Source: Paraburkholderia sp.
GTDB taxonomy: Bacteria > Pseudomonadota > Gammaproteobacteria > Burkholderiales > Burkholderiaceae
Length of the DNA: 64,000 bases
Direction: 5' to 3'
Assembly (NCBI RefSeq): GCF_004298475.1
Contig: NZ_SCRP01000018.1
Span: forward strand, 1 to 64,000
In this document: positions 54,210-63,192 of the stretch, one piece after another
Position numbering within the stretch: position 1 is the stretch's first letter
How the letters are laid out: each line of letters opens with the position of its first letter
Notes under the pieces: model-generated
The model's database searches: none
What the model was told of the DNA's origin: nothing
The model's input: the letters and a program-made list of their open reading frames with translations, nothing else
Position numbers and translations under genes: made by a program

Positions 54210-54881
54210 TCAATCCGACCCGGAATCCACATCCGCGACCGCCGCCTGGCGCGCGGGCCGGCGCACGGCCCGCACCTTGCCACTGTCGCCGCCGCCGCAG
54301 TAGAAACGCTCGCCGCCATCGGATTCGAGTCCCGATACGCCGGTTCCCTCGGGCATTTCGAGTTGTTCGAGCACTTCGCCCGTGCCCGGATCGATGTGGC
54401 GCAACTCGCTTTCGTGGTTCTCCCACGTGCCGTGCCAGAGTTCGCCGTCCACCCACGTCACGCCCGTGACGAAACGATTCGATTCGATCGTGCGCAGGAT
54501 CGCGCCGGTCTGCGGATCGATCTGGTGGATCTTGCGCTCGTGATAACGCCCCACCCACAGGCTGCCTTCCGCCCAGGCGAGCCCGGAATTGTCGCCGCCC
54601 GCAGGAGACGGAATCGTCGCGACGATGCGCCCGCTGGCCGGGTCGATCTTCTGGATGCTCGCGCCGTCGATCTGGTACAGATGCTGGCCGTCGAAAGCCG
54701 TGCCCGCGTGCGAGGGCGCTGCGATCGAGCGCACGGGTTCGCCGCTGGCCGGATCGAAGGCGCTCACCTTGTCGCCGGATGCGAACCAGACGTGCTGGCC
54801 GTCGTACGTGACGCCGTGAACGTTCTCGCTGTCCGCGAAGGGGCCATATTCGCGGACGATTTCGGCGGGCATCGGTTTCAT
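54210..54881 (-). CDS. Beta-propeller (Vgb/glutamine cyclotransferase-like) protein
   Basis: A 223-residue beta-propeller without signal peptide. Repeated blades follow one pattern: VHGVTYDGQHVWFASGDKVSAFDPASGEPVRSI, GTAFDGQHLYQIDGASIQKIDPASGRIVATI, NSGLAWAEGSLWVGRYHERKIHQIDPQTGAILRTI, GVTWVDGELWHGTWENHESELRHIDPGTGEVLEQL. It resembles Vgb lyase/YncE-like and glutamine-cyclotransferase folds, but has no clear catalytic set. It overlaps the upstream regulator's stop by 4 bases (ATGA), so the two are coupled. Confidence 0.75.
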   Translation of the reverse strand: MKPMPAEIVREYGPFADSENVHGVTYDGQHVWFASGDKVSAFDPASGEPVRSIAAPSHAGTAFDGQHLYQIDGASIQKIDPASGRIVATIPSPAGGDNSGLAWAEGSLWVGRYHERKIHQIDPQTGAILRTIESNRFVTGVTWVDGELWHGTWENHESELRHIDPGTGEVLEQLEMPEGTGVSGLESDGGERFYCGGGDSGKVRAVRRPARQAAVADVDSGSD

Positions 54882-56110
54882 GTTTGCTCCTGGTCGGTCG
54901 GGATGGCGGTGGGGAGTAACAAGGCTGTCGCGAATCCGGGCATGGGCGGCGTGGCCCAGCGGCGCGCGCGGGCACGGCCGAACGACTGCACCTTGTTCGC
55001 GGCGGCGAGCGCATCCAGTGTGCGCTGGACGGTGCGCTGGCTCGCGCCCAGCGCGAGGGCGAGCGAAGAACTCGACCAGGACTCGCCGTCGGCGAGCAGC
55101 GCGAGCACGGCCGCATGCGGCTCTTCGACCGGGCGCGCGAGCACCACGACTTCGTGCGCCGTATGCGGCGCGAGCGTGAATCCGTGCTGGGTGGCGCGAA
55201 TGCCGGCGAGCGGGCACAGCGCCGTGCGCAGGCGGCCCATTTCGACGCGCAGGCGCGCGCGGTGGGATTCGTCGGCGTGCTTCGCGCGAAAGGCGCGCTC
55301 GATGAGCGCGTCGCGTGGCACGTCGGCGGGCCATGCTTCGGCCAGCGCGCGGGCGAGCACGAACAGCACGGGGCGGCGCGTGAGCGCGACTACGGTGCCG
55401 GCTTCGCGCACGGCATGGCGGCATGCATCGACGACACATGTCTTCGACATCAGCAGCGCTTCGACTTCGTCGAGCCGCATCGGGCGCTGCGCGCCGCCTG
55501 CCAGCAGTCGCGCTGCGGGCGCGTTCAGGACGGCGCGCGCCGTGTCGATCTCGGCGGCCAGTGCGGGGATGCCCGCGCGGCGAGCGGCCTCCACGGCGCG
55601 CGCGAGCGCGGTGCGGGCGACCTGGGTCTGGATGCGGCGCATCGCGATACCGGCAATGGCCAGTTCGTGAACGGCGCGCAGTGCGGGGGGTAAATCGGAG
55701 GGTTCGATCGCGGCGATCCGGTCCTCGGCGTCGTCGAGGCGGCCGATCAGAACGAGACGCCGGATTTCCACTTGCCGCGCATGCGCGGCGTTCGTCCGGT
55801 CGCCGTGGGTTTCGAGCGTCGTGCGCGCGGCGTCGAGTGCGCGCTGAGGCCAGCTTAGGTCGCGTGAAGCGAGCGCGATTTCGGCTTCGGCGACCACGCA
55901 TCGCGCGCGGGCCAGGGGCGCTTCGGGACCGAATGCGCGCGCCGCTGCGCGCACGAGCGCGCTTGCGCGTTCGAAGTCGCCGAGCTGCGCCATCGCGATA
56001 CCGCGCAGCGCGAGCGCAGGCGCATCGTCGCGCAGTGCGACGCGGTTCAGCGCGCCGAGCGGATCACCGGCCGCGAGCGCGCGCGCGGCAGCCGCGATCA
56101 GCGTATCCAT
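54878..56110 (-). CDS. TPR-like transcriptional regulator with C-terminal helix-turn-helix
   Basis: A 410-residue protein of unusual layout. The N-terminal half is helical repeats, TPR-like (DPLGALNRVALRDDAPALALRGIAMAQLGDFERASALVRAAARAFG). The C-terminal part carries helix-turn-helix segments: a winged part (RDALIERAFRAKHADESHRARLRVEMGRLRTAL) and SSSSLALALGASQRTVQRTLDALAAANKVQSFG near the end. Start at 56110 (MDTLIAAAA). It is coupled to a beta-propeller gene and divergent to the DUF899-DUF2182 pair, so it may control both. Family recognised only in outline. Confidence 0.7.
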   Translation of the reverse strand: MDTLIAAAARALAAGDPLGALNRVALRDDAPALALRGIAMAQLGDFERASALVRAAARAFGPEAPLARARCVVAEAEIALASRDLSWPQRALDAARTTLETHGDRTNAAHARQVEIRRLVLIGRLDDAEDRIAAIEPSDLPPALRAVHELAIAGIAMRRIQTQVARTALARAVEAARRAGIPALAAEIDTARAVLNAPAARLLAGGAQRPMRLDEVEALLMSKTCVVDACRHAVREAGTVVALTRRPVLFVLARALAEAWPADVPRDALIERAFRAKHADESHRARLRVEMGRLRTALCPLAGIRATQHGFTLAPHTAHEVVVLARPVEEPHAAVLALLADGESWSSSSLALALGASQRTVQRTLDALAAANKVQSFGRARARRWATPPMPGFATALLLPTAIPTDQEQT

Positions 56111-56236
56111 TCGAATCCCGCCACACTTGTCACTCCCTGCGTCGGAAGCCGGCAACTAATCTAGCACACGAGTACCGGCGCGCTTGACCGTATCGCGAGC
56201 CGGATCCTCGACGATACCCCTCTCAAGGAGGCAAGC

Positions 56237-57004
56237 ATGGGCACGATGCACAAAACCGGAACGCGCGAAGAATGGCTGGCGGCGCGCCTTGAACTGTTGA
56301 GCGCCGAAAAGGCGCTGACGCACCGCAGCGATGAAGTTGCACAGCAACGTCAGGCGCTGCCATGGGTGCGTATCGACAAGACATATCGCTTCGATACGGA
56401 CGAAGGGCAAGCAACGCTCGCGGATCTCTTCAAGGGCCGCTCGCAATTGCTCGTCTATCACTTCATGTTCGGGCCGGATTACGCGGCGGGCTGCCCGTCG
56501 TGCTCGGCGATTGCGGACGGCTTCGACGGCTTCGTCGTTCACCTCGCGAATCACGATGTCACGCTGATGGCCGTGTCGCGCGCGCCGCTCGCCAGGCTGC
56601 ACGCGTACCGGCAGCGCATGGGATGGACGTTCCCCTGGGCGTCCTCGCTCGACGGCGACTTCAATTTCGATTTCAACGTGTCGTTCACCGAAGCGCAGCA
56701 GCGCGACGACAGCGTGGAATACAACTACCAGCGCGGCGGTCATGCGATGGATGCGAAGCCCGCCCCCGAACCCGTTGCGCAGTTCGCGGCCGCCTGCGGC
56801 ACCGATGCGCCCGCCTATGCGCGCGAGCGGCCCGGAATCAGCGCGTTCGCGATGGAGGACGGCGCGGTCTATCACACGTATTCCGCCTATGCGCGCGGCG
56901 TCGATGGCTTGTGGGGCATGTATCAGTGGCTCGACCGCGCGCCGCTCGGGCGCAACGAGGCGGGCATCTGGTGGCGCCGCCACGACGAATACGGCGCGCG
57001 TTGA
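56237..57004 (+). CDS. DUF899 (thioredoxin-like) family protein
   Basis: A 255-residue protein: TREEWLAARLELLSAEKALTHRSDEVAQQRQALPWVRI at the N-terminus, FMFGPDYAAGCPSCSAIADGFDGFVVHLANHDVTLMAVSRAPL centrally, and SAYARGVDGLWGMYQWLDRAPLGRNE at the end. This is the DUF899 family, a thioredoxin-fold protein with a CPSC site. AAGGAGG precedes the ATG. The DUF2182 gene follows by 62 bases. Redox function is inferred from the CxxC. Confidence 0.9.
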   Translation: MGTMHKTGTREEWLAARLELLSAEKALTHRSDEVAQQRQALPWVRIDKTYRFDTDEGQATLADLFKGRSQLLVYHFMFGPDYAAGCPSCSAIADGFDGFVVHLANHDVTLMAVSRAPLARLHAYRQRMGWTFPWASSLDGDFNFDFNVSFTEAQQRDDSVEYNYQRGGHAMDAKPAPEPVAQFAAACGTDAPAYARERPGISAFAMEDGAVYHTYSAYARGVDGLWGMYQWLDRAPLGRNEAGIWWRRHDEYGAR

Positions 57005-57065
57005 TGTTGGGTTGAAGTTGCGTTGGAAACATTGAAGCCGCATCGAAGCCGCATCAAGGTGAGCC

Positions 57066-57851
57066 ATGCGTGCCCTGCCAGTCCCCGTAACCCGCGTGCG
57101 CCAGCAGCGGCGCGTGCGTGCCGTCGCCTGGATTGCCGTCGCCGCGCTGCTCTTTTGCGCGGCCACGACGCTGACGATTGCAGCCTGCGCGTCGATGTCG
57201 TCGAAGGGCGGCATGCCGATGCCGGGCGGCTGGACGATGTCGATGGCGTGGGCACGCATGTGCGGACAAACCTGGCGCGGCGCGGCGGCTTCGTTTCTCG
57301 GCATGTGGTCCGCGATGACCGTCGCGATGATGTTACCCGCGCTCATGCCTGCGCTCTGGCGCTGCCGCGCCGCTGCGGCGCAGGCGGAGTGGTTCGCGGT
57401 ACGGGTCGGCGCGGGCTACTTTGCCGTGTGGATCGCACTCGGCGTTGTGGTGTATCCGCTGGGCGTCGCGCTCGCCATGCTGGAGATGCGCTGTCCCATG
57501 CTGGCGCGCGCGGTGCCCTTCGCGACGGGCCCGGTCGTGCTGCTCGCGGGTGCGTTTCAGACGAGTGCTTCGAAGGCGCGTTATCTCGCGTGCTGCCGTG
57601 CGGCGGCACCGCGAGATCTTGCGTGGCGCGAGGGCGTGCGGCTCGGCTGGCATTGCATCGGCTGCTGCGCGGGGATCACGGCGACGGTGCTCGTCATGGG
57701 CGTCATGAATTTGCGTGTCATGGCGTTCGCCGCCGCTGCCATCACGGGCGAACGGCTCGCGCGTAACGGCGAGCGCGTGGCGCGGATCGTCGGCTTCGTC
57801 GTCATGGCCGTGGGCGCGGCGCTGGTTGCGCAGGCAAGTGGCATCGCTTGA
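57066..57851 (+). CDS. DUF2182 membrane protein
   Basis: A 261-residue inner-membrane protein with about six helices. The conserved MWSAMTVAMMLPALMPALW motif and repeated Met/Ala/Cys-rich segments (HCIGCCAGITATVLVMGVMNL) define DUF2182. These proteins usually pair with DUF1326; here the partner is DUF899. A metal or thiol role is often guessed from Met and Cys content, without proof. Confidence 0.85.
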   Translation: MRALPVPVTRVRQQRRVRAVAWIAVAALLFCAATTLTIAACASMSSKGGMPMPGGWTMSMAWARMCGQTWRGAAASFLGMWSAMTVAMMLPALMPALWRCRAAAAQAEWFAVRVGAGYFAVWIALGVVVYPLGVALAMLEMRCPMLARAVPFATGPVVLLAGAFQTSASKARYLACCRAAAPRDLAWREGVRLGWHCIGCCAGITATVLVMGVMNLRVMAFAAAAITGERLARNGERVARIVGFVVMAVGAALVAQASGIA

Positions 57852-57883
57852 TGTTCGCAGCTTTGCGCGCTGCGCGAACCCGC

Positions 57884-58225
57884 TCAGGCGGCTGCGACGA
57901 CGTCGATGCGCAAGGCTGTGCCGCCCGCAGCGACGGCGAGCAGGCGATCGACATTGGGATGCGCGCCCGGACGGTTACGCGCGTCCGCAGTGTGCTCGGC
58001 GAACACGGCGAGGCCATGTTCGGCGGCGCGGGCGTCGAGCGTCCCGAACGCCTGCTTCAGATAGTGGTAGACGGCAAGCGATCCCTGCTTGCCCGGCATG
58101 TTTTCGATGGTCGCCACGACTTCGCCCCGATCGTCGACGAGATCGATACGTTCGATCCCGTCGATGGCCGGAAGCTGCGCCAGATTGTCCTTGAAGAGGT
58201 TGCCTGCCTGAATCACTCGAATCAC
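57884..58225 (-). CDS. DUF2322 family protein
   Basis: A 113-residue soluble protein: MIRVIQAGNLFKDNLAQLPAIDGIERIDLVDDRGEVVATIENMPGKQGSLAVYHYL, then AEHGLAVFAEHTADARNRPGAHPNVDRLL, which I recall as DUF2322. Function unknown. A perfect palindrome GCCGCAGC-GC-GCTGCGGC (58250-58267) lies upstream. The gst gene precedes it on the same strand by about 110 bases. Confidence 0.75.
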   Translation of the reverse strand: MIRVIQAGNLFKDNLAQLPAIDGIERIDLVDDRGEVVATIENMPGKQGSLAVYHYLKQAFGTLDARAAEHGLAVFAEHTADARNRPGAHPNVDRLLAVAAGGTALRIDVVAAA

Positions 58226-58336
58226 TTGAAATACTCCGTTGAACGCGAATGCCGCAGCGCGCTGCGGCAGATCGAATAGAAGAAGGAAGTCCCCGTGCGG
58301 GGGATACTGTGCCGGGGATACCGCTTTACGCCCGCT

Positions 58337-58984
58337 TTACACCAATGGTTGCGAGATTTGCTCGGTCTTGTATGCGCGTACAACGGCCGGGCGTTCAAGC
58401 ATGCGCTGAAGATAGGCGCCGATTCGCGGCCATGTCCGCGCCGGACGATGAAGAACGCGCGTCCACCGGCAGAGCATCAGCGTATACGGATCGAGCGCGC
58501 TATAGGTTTCGCCGAGCAGCCACGGGCCGCCTGACGTTTCCAGTTGCGCTTCGAGCTGATCGAGCAGCGTGACGATCTTCGCTTCGGCCCGTGCCTGCAC
58601 TTGCCGGGCGCCCTCGGCGTTTTCCGCATCGACCCAGCGTTCCGGATAGAAGTAGGCGATCAACGTGCTTTGCAGCGTGTTCGTGAGCCACATGAGCCAC
58701 TTGTAGAACTCGGCGCGTTGCGGCGTGCCCAGTGCGGGGGCGAGGGCGCTCCCCGGATGCGTATCGGCGAGATGCAGACAGATCGCAGCCGATTCGTAGA
58801 GCACGAAGTCGCCGTCGGCGAGCACGGGAATCAGGCCATTCGGATTCAGCTTCAGATAGTCTGCGGACTTGTGCTCGTTACGTTCGCGATCGACGAGCTT
58901 CAACTCGAAAGGCTGCCCGATCTCTTCGAGCAGAATATGCGGAGCCATGCTCGCGTTGCCGGGGTAATAGAACAGTGTGTTCAT
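58337..58984 (-). CDS. Glutathione S-transferase family protein
   Basis: A 215-residue protein with an N-terminal thioredoxin-like GSH-binding domain (NTLFYYPGNASMAPHILLEEIGQPFELKLVDRE, LNPNGLIPVLADGDFVLYESAAICLHLADTH) and a C-terminal helical domain (LLGETYSALDPYTLMLCRW). Ser/Asn near the start is a candidate GSH-activating residue. It may detoxify electrophiles; the substrate is unknown. Possibly cotranscribed with the DUF2322 gene. Confidence 0.9.
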   Translation of the reverse strand: MNTLFYYPGNASMAPHILLEEIGQPFELKLVDRERNEHKSADYLKLNPNGLIPVLADGDFVLYESAAICLHLADTHPGSALAPALGTPQRAEFYKWLMWLTNTLQSTLIAYFYPERWVDAENAEGARQVQARAEAKIVTLLDQLEAQLETSGGPWLLGETYSALDPYTLMLCRWTRVLHRPARTWPRIGAYLQRMLERPAVVRAYKTEQISQPLV

Positions 58985-59132
58985 CGTGTCTCGACAGTGG
59001 TTGAGTGAATCCGGTCAGAAAAAACGCGCGCCTATTATTGCAGGAACGTTCGTGCAACGCATTCCGTTGCGTGCGCAAGCGGGTTCGTTGATGCGCAATC
59101 CGCCTGCAGTCTTCGACGCGGCCCGCGCACAC

Positions 59133-60725
59133 TCATCCCGGCTGAACCGCATCGCCAGCGGCGGCGATGGGCGGCACGGCGCGCACGTAGCGTGCGAACG
59201 CGTCGGCCGGCATGGCCTTCGCGTAGAGCCAGCCCTGGGCATAGCCCACGTTGTGGGTTCTGAGCCAGCGCGCCTGGGTTTCGGTTTCCACGCCTTCTGC
59301 AACCGTCAGGAGGTTGAGGCTCTGCGCCATCGCGACGATGTGCGGGAGGATGGCGTTGACTTCCGTGCCGGTCACGAGCGCGTGCATGAACACCTTGTCG
59401 ATCTTGATGCCGTCGACGGGCAGTTCCTGCAGATAGGCGAGACTCGAAAAGCCGGTGCCGAAGTCGTCGATGAGGATGCGAAACCCCGCCGCGCGGTAGC
59501 GCTCGAGCACGGGCGCGAAGCGTTTGGCGTCGAGGAACGCGCGCTCGACGGCCTCGAACCAGATCTGATTCGGATGCACGTCGTATTTGACGAGGCAGGC
59601 CTGCAGGGTTTCCATCATGCGCGAGGTTTCGAGATCGTCGCGGGTGAGATTGATCGAGACGTGCAGGTCGCGGCGCTGCGCGAGCAGGTTGCCCGCGCCT
59701 TCGAACACGGAGCGGATCACCTGATCGGTGATGGGCTGGATCAGTCCGACCGATTCCGCCATCGGAATGAACGAGTCCGGCGCGATGATGGTGCCGTCCG
59801 CGAGCTGCCAGCGCACGAGCGCTTCCGCGCCGATGCAGCGCCCGCTGTCGAGCGCGACGATCGGCTGGAACCAGACGACGAACTGGCGACGCCGGATCCC
59901 TTCGAGGAGCGAGTTGCGCGGCGTGCGCAGCTCGCGCCGCCAGGTCAGGACGAACCAGGTGGCGAGGCCGCCGACAACGAGCGCGGGCACGATGAACACA
60001 CTCATCTGCCGGAACCAGCTGGGGCGAATGCGCTGCGCCGGTTCGTACGCGACGATGGCAAGCGGATAGCGGCGCGAGCGCTCGACCACGTAGTAGCGCC
60101 CGGCCTCGTAGCCCGTCGTCAGATCGTGCTGGACCGCGGCGCGAACAAGGCTCTCGCTGGTTCGCGGCCAGCGCGTGATGACCGTGGCGTCCTGCGTCTC
60201 CACCACGCCGAGTTCGAGCGCGTCGTTGAGCGGCACGATATCGACGTAGAAACGCGGGTCGATCACGACGAGATGGTTGCCGTAACGGATATTGAGCATG
60301 CTCTGCTTCGCACCGCGCCGGCCCACTTCGGAATGCCATGCGGAGAAACCGTAGGCATCGGTCCATTCGGGCGGCGGCAGGTCGCCGCCGCCCGTTGCGC
60401 TGAGTGTCGAGCAGCGAAGCGTCTGGCCGTCCGTGTATCCCACGTCGCGGATATAGCGGCGCGCCGCCTCGGTCTGCTTGAGCAGGCGCAGGTGGTCGTC
60501 GGTGCACGGGGAGTCGCCGTAGCGCGCGGCTTCGCGCAGCGCCGATTCTGCTTCGTCGGTCACGCGTTCCGCGCGCAGCAGCGCGCGCTCGGAATAAGAG
60601 TCGACCTGCAGGCGTTGACGCTGTTCGATGACGACATCCGTCGCGTAGATGGCGATGCCCACTACCGCCGTGACAGTCAGCGCGACGAGGCAGAACGTTG
60701 TCAACACGGTCGATTTGTGATCCAT
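59133..60725 (-). CDS. CSS-domain EAL cyclic-di-GMP phosphodiesterase
   Basis: A 530-residue inner-membrane protein. Two helices flank a periplasmic CSS-type domain (about 40-240) with the conserved cysteines (CTDDHLRLL and CSTLSATGGG). The C-terminal EAL domain (about 270-510) has GAEALVRW, SINLTRDDLE, FEAVERAFLD, LIDDFGTGFSSLAYLQ and AEGVETETQ, so the active site is complete. CSS domains sense redox state through a disulfide, linking periplasmic thiol status to c-di-GMP breakdown. ATG at 60725; longer frame lacks membrane start. Confidence 0.92.
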   Translation of the reverse strand: MDHKSTVLTTFCLVALTVTAVVGIAIYATDVVIEQRQRLQVDSYSERALLRAERVTDEAESALREAARYGDSPCTDDHLRLLKQTEAARRYIRDVGYTDGQTLRCSTLSATGGGDLPPPEWTDAYGFSAWHSEVGRRGAKQSMLNIRYGNHLVVIDPRFYVDIVPLNDALELGVVETQDATVITRWPRTSESLVRAAVQHDLTTGYEAGRYYVVERSRRYPLAIVAYEPAQRIRPSWFRQMSVFIVPALVVGGLATWFVLTWRRELRTPRNSLLEGIRRRQFVVWFQPIVALDSGRCIGAEALVRWQLADGTIIAPDSFIPMAESVGLIQPITDQVIRSVFEGAGNLLAQRRDLHVSINLTRDDLETSRMMETLQACLVKYDVHPNQIWFEAVERAFLDAKRFAPVLERYRAAGFRILIDDFGTGFSSLAYLQELPVDGIKIDKVFMHALVTGTEVNAILPHIVAMAQSLNLLTVAEGVETETQARWLRTHNVGYAQGWLYAKAMPADAFARYVRAVPPIAAAGDAVQPG

Positions 60726-61253
60726 CGGGGACGGATGGCCTCTCGTGACTGCGACGGTCAAGATGCCTTGTGCTGCGCGCGTGTGGGCTACGCGATTCGC
60801 CACGATGCTGGCCGCTTTCCGGCCGTGCGCCGCTCCGCGACAGACAGGTGCGTTTTGCCGTCGATGGCGCGCAAGTGCTGCGCATCGATTGCGCAGAGAG
60901 CGGCGCCGCTGCGCCCGTTATGGCCTGCCCGAGTGGCGTGGAGCAGCGGGGCGCAAAGTACCGGGAGAGGATAGCATCGCGCGCGGCAGGCGTTGCGTAC
61001 GGTAGCGCGCGCTAGATGCGGGCGGCAGGCCGGACTGGCCAGGCAGGCGGGACTGCCTGGCCACTCTGTTTATCGGACGATCGGGAGCAATCTGAACCCT
61101 CGCGGGGAAAATCCGCACCGGAATGTCGCGTCGATATGCCGGGGCGCGGGATATGCGCACGGGCGGCAAGCGCAGGTGTGCCCGTGCCGGTATGATCGGC
61201 GCGATGGCAAGGGCGGCGCCTGGGCGGCCCGCTCGCCGCTTCGAGGATTGGCA
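60726..61253. other. Divergent intergenic region with a perfect hairpin
   Basis: About 530 bases between the EAL and FRG genes with no supported gene. Near the middle, 61036-61063 is a perfect 11-bp hairpin. Confidence 0.45.
61036..61063. repeat. Perfect inverted repeat (hairpin) upstream of the FRG gene
   Basis: TGGCCAGGCAG, a 6-base loop, CTGCCTGGCCA: 11 perfect base pairs, followed rightward by CTCTGTTT. Nearby, GGCAGGCCGGACTGGCCAGGCAGGCGGGACTGCC shows further short repeats. It may be a terminator, a protein site or a REP-like element. Confidence 0.55.
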
Positions 61254-62042
61254 ATGCAGACGGTCGTAATCACCGATTGGCAGCAGTTCATGGCGCTCAC
61301 GATGCAGCTCGAAGGCTGGGCCTTTCGGGGGCAGCAAAACGAGGCCTGGCGGCTCGAAAGCTCGCTTTCGCGCTACATGCGCGACTATGTGCAGGACCGC
61401 AGCCAGTGGCGCGTGCGCGAGGAGCGCGCGATCCGCATCTTCCGGCGCAAGGCGCACAACTTTCTCGCGCATCCCGACCTGCTCAAGGACGATCTGCGCT
61501 GCCTCGCGCTGATGCAGCACCACGGCGCGCCGACGCGCCTGCTCGATTTCACGAAAAGTCCCTTCGTCGCCGCGTTCTTCGCACTTGAACGCGCAACCGG
61601 CGATGCGGCGGTCTTCGCGCTGAATACGCCCGCGCTATGGAATAACCGGGCGGTGCCGAAGGCCAATCCGACGCTCACGCGCGACATGATCGATCCCCGC
61701 GTGCACGACAATTTCGACCGCTACTATTTTTCGAACCGTCACGAGATCGTGTGGTTCGGCGAACCCACGGAAATGGACGACCGGCTCGTCGCGCAGTCGG
61801 GCACGTTCGTGGTGCCGGGCGTCATCGACAAGTCGCTGCAGGCCATTCTCGACGGCTACGAAAGCAACGAGGAACTCCTGCACAAGATCGTGCTGCCCGA
61901 ACGCATACGCGTCGACGCGATGAAGTGGCTCTACCGCATGAACATCGCCAATGCATCGCTGCTTCCGGGACTCGACGGTCTTGCGCGCTCGATTGCCGTC
62001 GAACTGGAAATCGTCTGGCCGGGCCTGATGCCGTCGCCGTGA
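61254..62042 (+). CDS. FRG-domain protein
   Basis: A 262-residue protein with the FRG domain: WAFRGQQNEAWRLESSLSRYMRDY near residue 22 (the FRG motif), FLAHPDLLKDDLRCLALMQHHGAPTRLLDFTKSPFVAAFFALE, ALNTPALWN and FVVPGVIDKSLQ. FRG domains occur in many bacterial and phage proteins, alone or fused, including some defence-linked ones; their activity is unknown. GAGG precedes ATG 61254. The neighbours are housekeeping genes, so no defence island is evident. Confidence 0.88.
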   Translation: MQTVVITDWQQFMALTMQLEGWAFRGQQNEAWRLESSLSRYMRDYVQDRSQWRVREERAIRIFRRKAHNFLAHPDLLKDDLRCLALMQHHGAPTRLLDFTKSPFVAAFFALERATGDAAVFALNTPALWNNRAVPKANPTLTRDMIDPRVHDNFDRYYFSNRHEIVWFGEPTEMDDRLVAQSGTFVVPGVIDKSLQAILDGYESNEELLHKIVLPERIRVDAMKWLYRMNIANASLLPGLDGLARSIAVELEIVWPGLMPSP

Positions 62043-62065
62043 CGCCCGCCGCCGCATTAGCCGCA

Positions 62066-62899
62066 TTAGCCGCGCTGGTGGTTCGCACTGAAAATGCCAT
62101 TGAGTTGCGGGCCACGCGCGGCGCCTTCGAAGCTGTCGAAGCGGCCCTCGGCCAGCAACTGTGCGGCGCGCATGAAAGCGCCCCATGCCACGCGCGCCAA
62201 TGCGCCGCCGACGCTCACGCGCCGCACGCCGAGCGCTGCGAGATCCGCAAGCGTGAACTCCGATATTGAGCCCACCAGCACGTTGACCGGCTTCGGCGCG
62301 ACTGCGCCGACCACGGCGGCGATCTGTTCGCGCGTCTGGATGCCTGGCGCGTAAAGGCAATCGGCGCCCGCGTCCGCGTAGGCCACGAGGCGCCGGATGG
62401 CGTCGTCGAGATCGGTCTTGCCCGCGAAAAAATTTTCGGCGCGTCCGACGAGCAGCGTGTCGCCGCCGTGTGCGTCGATGGCGCGCCGCGCCGCCTTGAT
62501 CCGCTCGACCGCCGCTTCGACCGGAAAGAGCGGCGCGGCCGGGTTGCCGGTCGAATCCTCGATGGACAGGCCCGCAACGCCCGTTTCCACCGCCAGGCAC
62601 ACGCTTTGCTCGACTTCATCGGCGGTCGCGCCGAAGCCGCTTTCAAAATCGGCGTTCACGGGCAGGTCCGTCGCGCTCACGATTGCGCGCAGATGGGCAA
62701 GCACCGCCTCGCGGCCGACGGTGTTGTCGGCGTGGCCCGTGGACCAGGCAAAGCCGGAACTGGTGGTGGCGAGCGCCTTGAAGCCGAGGTCCTGCAAATA
62801 GCGGGCGCTGCCCGCATCCCACGGATTCGGCAGCATGAAACAGCCGGACTCGTGCAGCGCGCGAAACGCCGCGCGCTTTTCGCCTGTGGTTTGAGGCAT
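62066..62899 (-). CDS. Isocitrate lyase/PEP mutase-family protein
   Basis: A 277-residue TIM-barrel of the ICL/PEPM family: FRALHESGCFMLPNPWDAGSARYLQDLGFKALATTSSGFAWSTG at the start, VNADFESGFG near 80 (the metal-binding DxE-type region), GLSIEDSTG and VGRAENFF, VAYADAGADCLYAPGI. The lyase-type catalytic KKCGH loop is not present, as in carboxyPEP mutase or methylisocitrate-lyase-like relatives. ATG at 62899. Substrate unknown. Confidence 0.88.
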   Translation of the reverse strand: MPQTTGEKRAAFRALHESGCFMLPNPWDAGSARYLQDLGFKALATTSSGFAWSTGHADNTVGREAVLAHLRAIVSATDLPVNADFESGFGATADEVEQSVCLAVETGVAGLSIEDSTGNPAAPLFPVEAAVERIKAARRAIDAHGGDTLLVGRAENFFAGKTDLDDAIRRLVAYADAGADCLYAPGIQTREQIAAVVGAVAPKPVNVLVGSISEFTLADLAALGVRRVSVGGALARVAWGAFMRAAQLLAEGRFDSFEGAARGPQLNGIFSANHQRG

Positions 62900-63004
62900 G
62901 ACATGTCTCCTGGTCGAACAAGGGGGGGCGGCAAGCGTGAGTGCCGCACGCTCGCCAGCATAAACGGGGAAGTCGTTTCGCGCGGTCGGCGTGACATGGT
63001 GCGG

Positions 63005-63060
63005 TGCGATGAAGGCGGCGCAATGAAAGCGGTGCAATGAAAGCGGTGCAATGAAAGCGG
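63005..63060. repeat. Four tandem 14-bp repeats
   Basis: Four contiguous 14-base units with consensus YGCRATGAARGCGG; the last two are identical. They lie just upstream (105 bases) of the isocitrate-lyase-like start and 130 bases before the divergent MFS start. Each unit includes ATGAAAGCGG. They may be a slippage-prone tandem array or a set of regulator sites. Confidence 0.75.
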
Positions 63061-63192
63061 CGTGAGCTCACACCGACATGGAGGGACATGAAATGTTTGC
63101 TATCGCAGATGCTGGAGCCGAAACCTGATTGAAGTTAATTCGGTAAGTCACTATCCAATCGTTCAGATCTGCCTTTCTTTTTGGGGTACGAA

